From: Saccoglossus kowalevskii
Taxonomy: Eukaryota > Hemichordata > Enteropneusta > Harrimaniidae
NCBI RefSeq assembly: GCF_000003605.2
Contig: NW_003126387.1
Span: forward strand, 124,551-150,159
DNA: 25,609 nt
Direction of reading: 5' to 3'
Made by a program: the position numbers and the translations under genes. The notes below the pieces were generated by a model. It did no database searches. It saw only the letters and a program-made list of their open reading frames with translations, and was not told the DNA's origin. Below are positions 10,206 to 22,400 of the stretch, one piece after another. Position 1 is the stretch's first letter; each line of letters begins with the position of its first letter.

Positions 10206-12705
10206 GCGTTTGAGGCAATCATTATTTACAATTTTTCATAAATATGTTTGCAAACTAAGATACAGTATTCAGCCATTCACTGTACCTCTGGCAATTAATG
10301 TTTTACAATGCTGGTAAATATAATCACTTTTTAATATAATGACATTCTGAGTAAAAATGTACTACAGAAAGTAAATATCTGCAAACGAATAATGCCCTCC
10401 CAGAATTTTGAGGAACATTTGTATATTTATTAACAAATCATTTGAATATATATTTGCAAAGACAAAGATAACGCAAAGGAAATTGTCTCCAAATATTGTA
10501 TACCAACTAATTTGTATTGGGATTTCTTGAAATGTAGGTTTGTCTTGCGATTTTATGAACATCTTGCAATTCGTGCGACTATTTCAATTTATCTTCATCA
10601 CATATCACTTCCTTCCATAGCCTCATTTTATAAATCTTTAGTTATATTCGATATTTTAATAAATATTCATTCAACCAACATTAAAATGAAATTAATATTT
10701 AAAAAAAAACACAATGCATATTCATGTATTATATGAGAGGGTCCAAGGTTGAAATTCAGTAAATCTGTATGTTTAAGAAATACATTTATGATTAAAAACT
10801 TTTTTTTTTACTTTTTGAAGAATACAAATCATGCTAATATGAAAATGAACTTTTCAATTTTCAGTGAAGCGTATTCAAAAACGGGTCAAGAACTAATTTT
10901 TAAGTCTTTATTCACATAACTATAAGTGATTTACATAATTAATGAGGGCTGCATCTATACGAGGATTGTCTCTACATGCAATACTGCACATAACTTTTGA
11001 TGAGACATTGAAAACATTTCTGTATATTGAAATTCTGGTACAAAGATCGACGTTGATTATGCAAATATTTGTTTATTTTTGGGCATTCAACAAGAAATTC
11101 CATTTGAAAAAGTTTCAACACCGCTTTTTGATTGTATTTATTTTGGTGTGTCTCCTCAAAACCGTGTCTGCATTTTTTGATAATTTATCCAGTTTTTATC
11201 TTTAGGTACATTTTTTAAATAACGCCAGTAAGTACAAAGTCAGATAAAATGTGTTCAATTTATTATTTAATAATTTTGAGATAAAATATTGTTTTTTTTA
11301 ACCCCAAATCAAGACAATTTCATGAATCATAAATAACAGCATTATTTGATAACCTGTCATATCCAGCTGACTGAATATGACACGTCTTAAATGACATCTG
11401 TATAACTCATTTAAATAGTGTGATTGAAAAGGTGTTCATCTCATTCTCAATAAATTTTATACATTTGAATTTACCAGTATTTATGTGATCGTTATTTTCG
11501 GGGGATGGAGGGGGGGGTGGACAGACATCCAAGCAAACACTCACAAAACTGTACTTAGGGCTAGCTGTTGGGACGTATATAAATTTGGTTGCTCAGAAGT
11601 ACCTAAAGTTGAGTTTGTGCTGTTTTCTCGACTTTTCTTGCCGTTTTCACCAACTCTTCGACCGGCATTCTACAGCGCCTCGCACAGAGCCCATAGAAAT
11701 ACACAGTAAAATGGTGCATGGCATAGAACATTCTGTGACATAGCTTTGCCCTCAAGAATACAGTTAATAAGTTCAATGTGTTCAACAGTCTTTAATTATG
11801 CTGCGCCAGTGTTCGATAATGGTCTCATACTAGATGTATGTAATATGTTAAATATTTGTTACACAGAATGAAATCAAATCACAGGAACAGGTGCATCAAT
11901 TACAATCAATAACTGGGCAATGGTTGATTAAACAACTAATCAGTATCCATGTTATGTTAACTTTGAATGAAATTGTGATAGCAAATATGAAAACAGTCAG
12001 GTTTATGTGTGAGAAAAGAAGAAGACAATTCAACATGAAATAACAAAATTTTATTACATGTAAAGTTGACACATGTCAGTCATTATTGCTTGACGTAATT
12101 AAAAATCGAATAAATCAAAACTCAGAAATATGAAATATAACAGCACTGACACAAAATGTAACCAATCAAAATAATTCGGGATGCGGACGCACACTATTTA
12201 AGCGGGTGTGAAATGTCTGTCACACGTCATCTGCGCATATAACAGGAGGAGTCGAAAAAAAGGTACCAGTACCAACAACAAACACCAGTCATGTTTGCAT
12301 GAATATACAGGCACAGCAATAAATTGATGCAAGCACATACATGTAGTTTTATTTTTAAAATTTTCATTGAATTTTTTTTTTAATTATGAAAATTGATTTT
12401 TCCTTGAGCTGTGATAAAATTGTTGATGATGTACATGATGGTTAACCCGAAACATGACTGTTTTTTTTTTTGTTCCTAGCAAATGGTTCCTGAATACCTT
12501 TTTTCGATGCCTATTGTATGATAAATAACACAGCACCACTGCAGTTCAAAAGACGCATAAATGCTGAGCTTTTTGTCACAGATGTTTCAGCACCAGCTAT
12601 TTTCAGGTGGGCGTTTCAGCCACAAGTGTTTTTTTTATTCGTATTAGTGTAGTAAATTTCTGCCATGAAAGTCTTTTTTTTTATGTTACATAAAGTATAT
12701 TTATA
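10206..12705. other. Gene-less stretch between TCAIM and the 9096 exon
   Basis: AT-rich with only short open frames. Two promoter-like spots on the plus strand are noted without conviction: CGTATATAAA near 11575, followed by a less AT-rich 120 bp, and CCAATCA (12161) with TATTTAAG (12197) before a CG-containing stretch to 12250. No exon follows either one convincingly. Confidence 0.35.
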
Positions 12706-13173
12706 TTTATTTACGTATATATCACAAATTTCATTTTTCAGGTGAAATGTTTTGACCGAAATGTCTACCAAGAAAAAGACACACTGTCACTTTCACAAAA
12801 ACAGAATGTGTCCTCGCAAACACAATTAAATCATCAAATCAAAAATTCAGTAGCATATGTTAAATTTGCTCGACATACAAGTCAAATTGGACTGAACTTC
12901 ACGCATATTCTTCCTCTATGATACAATTATTTTAATTCAAGCTAAACAGTTGCAAGTATCAGTTTGTAGTCGATTATTTTTTGAAAAAGATTATGAAACA
13001 GATGAAACTAAAGAAAGATTCAGCAACTAACTAACCAGCAACTAACCAATTATAGAGACACCATAGTGCATGTGAAAAATAAACCATTGCGAATTAAGTA
13101 ACATAGCTAGGTAAGCCCATTTCCATGATCTCCTTAAGTTAGCGTAAATTTAGCCATAAATAGTAATTACTCA
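12706..13173 (-). other. Possible TCAIM 3' untranslated region and poly(A) signal
   Basis: Downstream of the stop the first well-placed AATAAA on the minus strand is at 12711-12706; another is near 12634. Where the transcript really ends cannot be told from sequence, because AATAAA is frequent in AT-rich DNA. Confidence 0.3.
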
Positions 13174-13408
13174 TTACATTTTCCAGTCCCAGGGAATACA
13201 CATTTCCCCATCTTCTGAAACTGAATAGAATTTTGATATTTTGAGTTTGAGTCCTTGTAAGCTGATGCCCGCCTCGTAGGGATGGTCAAGAAGTCTCTGA
13301 CAACACATCATCATTTCTTCGGGAGTCACTGCATTGTCTTTTGTCAGTGAATCAAGTTCAAGATCATTCTGACAATGCCTCATTATATCTTCCATTAATT
13401 TACTATAC
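13174..13408 (-). CDS. TCAIM: TCAIM exon 9 (C-terminus and stop)
   Basis: Acceptor TTTATTTGCAG bounds 235 nt coding for residues 427-504 and the TAA at 13174-13176. It contains MMMCCQRLLDHPYEAGISL and ISKFYSVSEDGEMCIPWDWK, matching the human end CCKRLLEQSLPYLHGMHL...SHFYSVMQDGDLCIPWNWKN. The end of the protein coincides with the family's usual end, so it is not truncated. Confidence 0.96.
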
Positions 13409-16400
13409 CTGCAAATAAAAAAAATATTTTCTTAATTCATTTTATTTATTTTTGTTTATTATTACAGTTCTACAGCTGTTCCAGGAGCCGGAAATGCAAT
13501 ATCAGATACAAGTCAATAAAATTACAAACAACAAGTCATGCATAGTTGGAACCTAAACATGTCAGAAGTATGGATTCAGAAGCTGATGCTTGATTATGAT
13601 TTTTTAACATTAAAATGACTGACATTCAGTCATCTTGTATCTAATCGTCGAATGAGTACTTGTCCATATTGGGAGATATTGCTCCGGAAGAGCATCAATT
13701 AAAACAAAATGGCCACGGTCTGCCATTTTGAATTGAATAGTTAATTAAACCAATATATCTGTATATCTATGACATGATGTATAATGAATATATAAAATTT
13801 GAACATAATCAGTTAAAGCATGTTGGAACCGCATTCACTAAAACAAAATGGCCGCCCGTCAACCATTTTGAATCCAATCTGAAAAAAAATTAAGTGCATC
13901 AGGAACCCATAATGTCTAATGATGTATAATCACTCAAAGCATGTCAGAGATATGGCACTAGAACCGCATTCACTAAAACAAAATGGCCGCTAGCCTGCCA
14001 TTTTGAATCTGATCTGAAAAACAAAATTATTTGCATCAAGGTGCTATAAAGTCCAATGTATGTACCAAGTTTGAACAAAATCCATCTGTAAACAGCCGAG
14101 ATCCGGTTTCCTGAATGCCAGAAAAAATTTGATGATTTTTCAGCACAAAAATGGCCACCAATCAACCATCTTGAATCAGATTGTGAAACAAACTGATGTG
14201 CATACGTATCATATTATGCATGATGTATGTGTGAAGTTTGATTTAATCAGTCCAGGCATGTCTAAGATACAGGTCCAGACAACACACGCATGCACGCACG
14301 TACGTACGTACGTACGTACGGATGCACGCACAGAGGTTAATCATCCATATAAGTTCCAGTTTTCGAACTGCGACCGAACAAGCCAGGCACAGTTCCTGTG
14401 TAAATGCATTTATTATTCACTGGGTTTTAATTTTCGCTGATACATGTGAAATAAAAATAAAATTATTTCCTTTGCAAATTTGTGAAATTAAAACACAGGA
14501 AATAAGCTCAAAACATCAAAATAGTGAAATTAAATGTCAGTGAAAATCAATGGGTCCACAGTATTTCAGACCTTCAGTGAGTTCGAAAATGATATTACAC
14601 ATGTGTGATATCTGGTTCCAGATTGTAGTGCATTTTAAAAACCCTAGTGCCACCAGCAGGTTGTTAATTGGATGATAAACTTGACTGCGACATGACTGAG
14701 ATTCTTACCTGAGATATTCCTGTTTTCGATACTTAGTTTCGTCTTGTTTATCAAGTATATACTCCAGCAACAAGACAGGTGGGTAGGTAGCTGGTACAAG
14801 AAACTGACCGGTTGATAGAAGTCTTACATCACCTGCATCACTAAGATAAATCATACATACGTTATGAGAGAAGACAAAACATTGCAGTGGCTGTATCAGC
14901 TGATATGTATTGCACAGATAAATAAATGTGGTATCAGTGCAGTATACTAAATAAAGGACGACTCACTGGCCATTATTACATGTATTAGAGGTTTTTATGA
15001 CATCATTGTACATTATCACACTATTATTTCACAAGTAAATTTATTTTTAAGAAAAATCCCCAAATTTAACTAAATTTGTTCAATTGTGATGGTGGTGATT
15101 TATAACAATAATAATGAACCCTTGCAGCGTTATTCGATTCAGGGAAGGGTTGAGATGCGATAATGTGTTTGGCTTTGTCTGACATATTATCTTGCCATAG
15201 ACGCTTCCCATCATCCAATATGGCGCTGTGGAGGTTCATTACTGTTTAATTAACAGGGCAGGGATGGTGATGTGCACAATTTAAGCAAACAACCCGTCCA
15301 AGCCCTGTTATCATGCTATAATAGGCAGTGTGGAGTCCATTATTTCAATTATATTACCCCAAAATGTTGAAAGATTGAATATACGTGATGCAGAAGCAGA
15401 AGCAGGCCATTCACGAGCATATGACATGCAAAAACCATGAAATGGAATAACCAGGATTTTTTTAAACACAAATGAATCATGGAGGTTTTGTTTTTTAAAT
15501 GGTCCATACAATTATTGTACTGGATATGGCAAACTCAGTCTTGTTTGTATGTTCATGCAATGACCACAAGCACTGCCCAGTTATTGTCTGATAACAGGGC
15601 TACATGTGGTACCGATCCACCAATGAGAACCTGGCATTTCAATAATGGGCAGTGTTCGATATTATAATTTGTACATTGTAATAATGATCGTAAACGTCGT
15701 AGTTGTGGTCAGCATGTTGTAAATGCATGAAGCCATGTATGTTATGATATTGACCAAAACAGTAAAATTTTAAAGATTCAGAAAGCAGTTGATTTGTCCA
15801 CCGTCCCTCAACACCGGTTGAGGGATGGTGACTTGTCATATGCACAGCACTGAGTTACGGTTAAGTCACATAAATGCAAAAAGTCTATTATATTGTAAGT
15901 ATTGTCATTTGCCTATGAACAATTTAATACAAGTGAAAGAATAACGTAAAGATGTCAATTTTCATTGAAGAACCAACCAAATTCCCGTAAGGTTACTTTC
16001 TGTGGTTAATGTGATGGGTTTAAATCCCTGCCCTTTATCTCATTATCCAGACATTGCCCCTAGACTACTAGTAATGTTGCAGTCCTAACTAAGGTACAAG
16101 GTCTGGTCTATACAAAAACAGTGTAGGTTTTCAAAATATGTGAGATTTGCAATAGCGTTTGACAAAATATGCGAGTTGATGCAATGCGGTTTACAAGTTA
16201 TGTGAGCATTACTACAGCGAATCACAATCTGCATATGTATACAACCATAGCAGTTTACAATCTGCATATGAATATAACTGTAGCAGTTTACAATCTGCAT
16301 ATCAATACAACTGTCGCAGTTTACAATCTGCATGTGAACACAACCATAGAAGTTTACAATCTGCATACAAATACAACTGTAGCAGTTTACAATCTGCATA

Positions 16401-19400
16401 TGAATATAACTGTAGCAGTTTACAATCTGCATATCAATACAACTGTCGCAGTTTACAATCTGCATGTGAACACAACCATAGAAGTTTACAATCTGCATAC
16501 AAATACAACTGTAGCAGTTTACAATCTGCATTATGAATACAACTGTAGCACTTTACAATCTGCATATGAATACAACTGTAGCATTTTACAATCTGCATAT
16601 GAATACAACTGTAGCACTTTACAATCTGCATATGAATACAACTGTAGCACTTTACAATCTGCATATGAATACAACTGTAGCAGTTTACAATCTGCATATG
16701 AATACAACTGTAGCAGTTTACAATCTGCATATGAATACAACCATAGTAGTTTACAATCTGCATATGAATACAACCATAGTAGTTTACAATCTGCATATGA
16801 ATACAACCATAGTGGTTTACAATCTGCATATGAATACAACCATAGTAGTTTACAATCTGCATATGAATACAACTGTAGCAGTTTACAATCTGCATATGAA
16901 TACAACCATAGTAGTTTACAATCTGCATATGAATACAACTGTAGCAGTTTACAATCTGCATACGAACCAGTTTCATGATACATGACATACTTACTTTTCC
17001 ACAAGTATTTCACAGTCTCGCAAAGCTCCTTGCTTTGGTCGGTCAGGTCCTTCACTCACATCACCATAATATGACCCGCTGTACTCCGAAATATACATGT
17101 GGTTTTTCATCCGATAATAATTAACAACAGAACGTAACATTCGAGACAACAGATTATGATATGCCTCTGCCAGCAATATGCGTATATTCTCGCGTCGAAT
17201 TATCTGAATGTCTCCAAGTTGTGTGGAGAGCGCCCTCTCTAGTACAGGAAGTTCATCTAACACTGCTTCATATTTGTCCACTGATCCAAGTAACTACACC
17301 AGGGGAAAGACATAGATAAAATGTTGCTATAGTTATTATTTTTTATATAAACTAGCATCCATAGTAAACCAATGCGATGGAGTATGCCTGCATTGGTACA
17401 TAGACCTTAAAATGTATTTTAAGGTCTATTATTGGTCGAACTATTTTGAAAGTGATTCAGTGGACCTATTGATACCTCCAAATGCTTAAAGCAAGAAGGT
17501 TGTTACCTGCGCACACGCAGAAATTGAGTTCCAAACGATGATAACAACACATGCTAAAAATGCAAAGGCTCAAGGGTAGAAACTTGTTTGTAAACAATGA
17601 CACGCTACGGCCATCTGACGTATGCGCAGGTGACGACTCCCCCCGCTTTAGAACTCAATCACAAACAAATCAAAATTCTCATTTGCGAAAAACAGATAAT
17701 ACTTTTCGACAATTCGGAGGATATCGCAAAGCATGATCATGTATCACCCAACACATAGCAAAGGTCAATGCGGCCATGTACTGCATACTTTGTACATCTT
17801 TTCAATAAAACCACTAGAACTGAGCAGGATGGAAAAATTATGGAAACTTGTTATGAATTTTGTTTTCAAACATGTCTGCTACCTCAGAAATATTGTGTAA
17901 TTATTGCATATTTGGAATTTACATTTCCTAAAAAAGATAGGAAGCCGGTACCCTGTACAATATTGAAAAATTATGGCACACAATAATTCATGAAGATACG
18001 TTGACAGACAATGTTAAAGGCTAAAACACAATATAAATCTGATAATACAACTTTAATTACAAGAATGATTAATGAAAATTAAGTTTCATAATCTGTGAGA
18101 AAGTGTCAGAAAATAATTATGAAACTTTATGTCCAGTGAGGTTGAGATTCCGAAAATATGTCTTGTTTTTTTATTCACTTTATTAAGCTACCAGGGTCTG
18201 CTCTATTCACTTACCATAAGCCAATGATGTGGGACATCCATGTTGCTTAACACAATACTACCATTTCTGTCAATACCTGTATTGCTACTGAATACGACAG
18301 AGCGACCTGAAATTTGATAAATATCGCACCAATATTCCATAACTATAGTGCTCTAGATATGCATGTTCTCAGTACATCTCCCAGAAACCATAAAATATGT
18401 GAGAGAATAAGATATTTTCAAAAAAACAAAATGGCTGCCACTTGGCCATTTTTGCTCTGAACATGAATTACAATGTAAATATGTTCTCTCCAACATTGTC
18501 TTGCTGTTACTAATTTCGTGAATAAAACGTCAAGGAAACAATGACATACATACACCTTTGAACATAGGGAAACATAAAGGCAGACGATTGAACAACCTGA
18601 TATTGATCAAACATTTTTGTAAACACATACTTATGATAACCACAATGCATCACTGTGTAAATATCAGAGTTACACCTTCATGTATGATCAAGTTTAGTGA
18701 GCACTGAATCTAATCATTGAAGTCCTCTTTCCAGCCTTAACCTTTTCACTACCCGTGTCCTCTTTCCACAAAATAGACCCGTTTATAGTCTGCACATTTC
18801 TTCAGAAGATTGAGACAAAAATAGCCAAATGTTTTGAGTAAAAACTGGAAATTGACTCAAATTTTGTCTGTTGGCTCCAAAATTAGAGTTCATTTCCAGA
18901 AACATTGAAGAATATAATAGAAAAAGTGCAAAAAAAAAATATGGGCGGGAAAGTCTAAGTGTTAAATTAGAATACTTACCTCTCAGGACATTCAATTCTG
19001 CTGCATGTTGTTCAGTTAATCTACACAAACTGTTGAGACACGCCCTGTATGCTGATAACCCCCATCCACTGTGCCAACTTATATTTCGTATTCCATATTG
19101 CTTACATAGAAATTCACGAACTTCTTTGATCTCTCTTTCAAGGGGTTTATTATCTTCTAATTTCTGACGTGCTTTGCTTATATTCGTCTGCATCCAGTAT
19201 CTAGAAATGGACACTACACTAGTCAGTCGTGCTGGTTATACCCAATATACACACACACAACAATGGCAAGGATTTCAGTCAGCTGTTTTCTGTAAAAGTG
19301 ATTAAGCCTTTCTCTGTCATAAATGTCCTGTCTCAACTTTATAACTTTTTTGAGCAAAAAAAGACATTGCCCAAATCTTTTTCTTTCTTTTTAATCCTAG

Positions 19401-22400
19401 TCATTGACAGCAGATGATGACAGATTCTTGATATGCTAGCTTTGTCTTAAAAAGTTAAAGGGGAGTGGTCATTGTGTGCTCGATATGGACCCATCGCATG
19501 TAAAACGCATTGTTTGTGTACACAAAATTCAGATACACGCTTCACAATCTTTAACACTGATGTCATTTCATTGATCATCAATTAATTCTCAATGTATAAC
19601 AATGTAACAGTATTCAGTAAAGAAGTAAAAACTAACTCACTGAATAACAAGTCATTGAAAATGACAGTCGCCATTAAATTTTTGAAAGTTCTCTTTGTGC
19701 TCGTCATATTAAAGCGGAGGGGTTGTTGTGAGCGTGTCCTTGAAACTTGAGTTCCAAGTGGTGTATACAACAAATTGTTTATTTACATCAAAACACGTAT
19801 TCCGTGTAGTAGTAATATGGCCAAAAATAAAAACAGCCGTTATTCGGCCATCTTTGATCTGATTATGAAACACACTGATATGTATGATGTATGTGCCAAA
19901 TACGAATGAAAATGGTACATAAATTGTGGAAATATAGTAGTAAGGCCAAAAAGTCAGATGGCTGTCAATCGGCCATCCTTGACCAGATTTTGAAACAAAT
20001 TGTCATGGACATGCATCCTAATATGTATAAAGTACATGTATGTGCCAAATTTGAATGAAAACTGACAGAGCACATCCAGGATACCGATCCAATTGCTAAA
20101 TAAATCGTCATGGACATGTATCCTAACATGTAAAATCTATGTACCAAGTTTGAATGACAACTGACAAAGCATGTCCAAAATACAAAAAAAACACAAGATG
20201 GCTGCCAGTCGGCCATTTTGAATCGAATCGCTAAACCACTGCTTGTGCTTATGTCCCACATAAGGTACTAGGCACATGCAAAGAATGAACGGAATCAGTC
20301 CACAGGATTCTGAAATATGACTCTGGACAGACTGACGCACGGATGGACGAACACACGAACGGATGGACGGACAGACTCAAGAACTCACGGACGATCGGGG
20401 ACATGTATCCTAACATGTATGATCTATGTACTAAATTTGAATGAAAACTGACCAAGCCAGTCGGCCATTTTGAATCGAATCTCCAAACCACTGCATATGC
20501 ATATGTCCCACATAAAGTACTAGGCACATGCAAAGAATGAACGGACGGACGCACAGACGGACAAAGGCCGAATTATAAGTCCTGGTTTTCAGACTTCGTC
20601 CAAACAGGGACTAAAAAAAAAAATTTTTATACCTTAAAGTCTGAGGTTTAGGTTTTGCTTGTTGATAAATCCTGTCACTGGAGGGTGCCGTTTTGCCGGT
20701 ATATGTATAGTACGTAGGATCCCATCTTATCGGCCTCGGAAATGATCCACCCCTTCTCTTGACGGGTATCGACTCTAGCCGATCCGTTGAAATCATACAT
20801 GACTTTAGGATATGTTTGACGGTTGAACGCACATTGTGAGATTTCACAGTAAATGTGACTGGGTGTAAATGGTTGATGGCTAAGAGGAGAAAACAAAAAA
20901 CAGTATACTATCCTAGTAGTTATGATTAGCACATTGCATAGAAACTGTTCATAACAGTTTCCTGTTGAAGGGGCCTTTCAGGTGAACAAAAAAAAAAAAA
21001 GTCTCTCATTTTTACTGCATTCTCAGAGATGGACTGGAACAGGAAGTCAGTAGAAGACAAGAAATTTGTGTGTTATTTTGGGGGAGAGTTGGTTCATGTG
21101 GGAGAAAACAGAGGTGTTAAAAATTCATTGTCTATTTTTGTTTGTGATTGGCCCTGGCAATGTTTGGGGGATCGTTACGTAGCTCCATTTTTGAGAATAA
21201 GAAACTGTTTAAAGGTGAGAAACACTTTTTATTTTCAACTGAAATCAGTGTGTTCAATTATGATGTTGTCTGTTTAGCCTTGGGCTGGTAGCTAATTTTC
21301 AAAATTTCCGAGATACTACTAATAAAATTATAATAACATTGATTTGCCATGAAAAAAATTTCTCACATAAAACTGTGAGGGCGCCAGACTTATTAAAAGA
21401 GTCTATCAAAAGTGAACCACACTGTGAGTGAACTAAGTTTTGGAATCTAATGATAATGAGTCAGTGACGTTGACAATCTCAAAATTTCAAATCAAAGTGC
21501 AGATAAAATGTGTAATATTGAAAAAATGGAATTCACATGTGTTACAATATAACATACCCGCTGTATGTAAGGATTCCTTGGCAGTGTTGTGTCTAAGATA
21601 AAAGGTCAGAGTCAGCGGTTCAGGATATGTTTCTCCCTGAAGAGAGTCTAGATATGAATTCAGCTGTTTCAAGGATGTTTCATTCACATTCTGTAAAATA
21701 GAAACTTTCTATTTGTCAATGTTGTGTTCACACAAAATACAAAAACCATTTGATATTCTTTGCCAGTTACTACCGGTATCAGATTAGTGTTTTCCTGGAT
21801 GAGAATGCTAGAAAATGAACTAACACACTACATACAATTAAATGGTCACACGTAAATGCTGCATGATCCATAAAACCAACAAATAGTATAGCATCATTGA
21901 ATTTCCTTTGAATTCCATGATTGCTATATCAGAGGAGCAGCAACCATTTCAACATACGGTAATAACCACTATGCTTGGATTTGTTGGAAACAAGAGAATA
22001 AATTAACATCTCCGAGAGAAGAGAACATTGACTGATATGATGCTATGATAACAGTAAACAAGCAGCCTGTCGGCTGAGATAGATCCGCTGTTAGCAATGC
22101 ACATTTCAATTAAAGAACAGAAGATATCATTAGAAAAAGAAGAATATGTATAGTATCAAAGCAATCAGACTTGCTGTTTTCAACAAAAATTTGAAAATAT
22201 CATTTTCCCCCAAAAAATATTCATTAAAATTAGATATTTGAAGATATTATCACGAAATGAACAAATCTGAGAGGTCCACATGTAGTATCTATATATGTAA
22301 TATCAAAGCAATCAGACTTGAGGTTTTTAACAAGAAGTCGAATATATCACTTTCCACCAAATGTTACAAAAATATTCACCAAAATTAGCGAATTGAAGAT

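Larger units (their letters stand above)
14841..16994 (-). other. TCAIM intron 7
   Basis: GT at 16994, AG at 14841-14842. Besides the minisatellite it holds a hairpin at 15797-15833 and no exon-like stretch. Open frames of 148-269 residues here are minisatellite artefacts. Confidence 0.85.

Noticed and set aside
11485-11709. Plus-strand frame and TATA-like box near 11575 as a possible gene
   Set aside because: No splice partner, no conserved peptide, and only a single TATATAAA in AT-rich DNA.
16169-16978. 269-residue plus-strand open frame with repeated YEYN/LQSAY or NTTVAVYNLH units
   Set aside because: It is the translation of the 33-bp minisatellite, which has no stop in several frames on both strands, and it lies in an intron of TCAIM.
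16434-17055. Long minus-strand frames over the minisatellite (174 and 184 residues)
   Set aside because: Same repeat artefact. They cross the exon 7 donor or lie wholly in the intron, and are not in the TCAIM frame.
18783-18979. Continuation of the exon 5 frame beyond the donor
   Set aside because: The donor AGAG|GTAAGT and the homology to TCAIM both end at 18980; the following residues are low-complexity and unlike the family.
19965-20554. Several overlapping minus-strand frames of 67-101 residues
   Set aside because: They are translations of the hairpin-repeat array in intron 4, with repeated segments in different frames.
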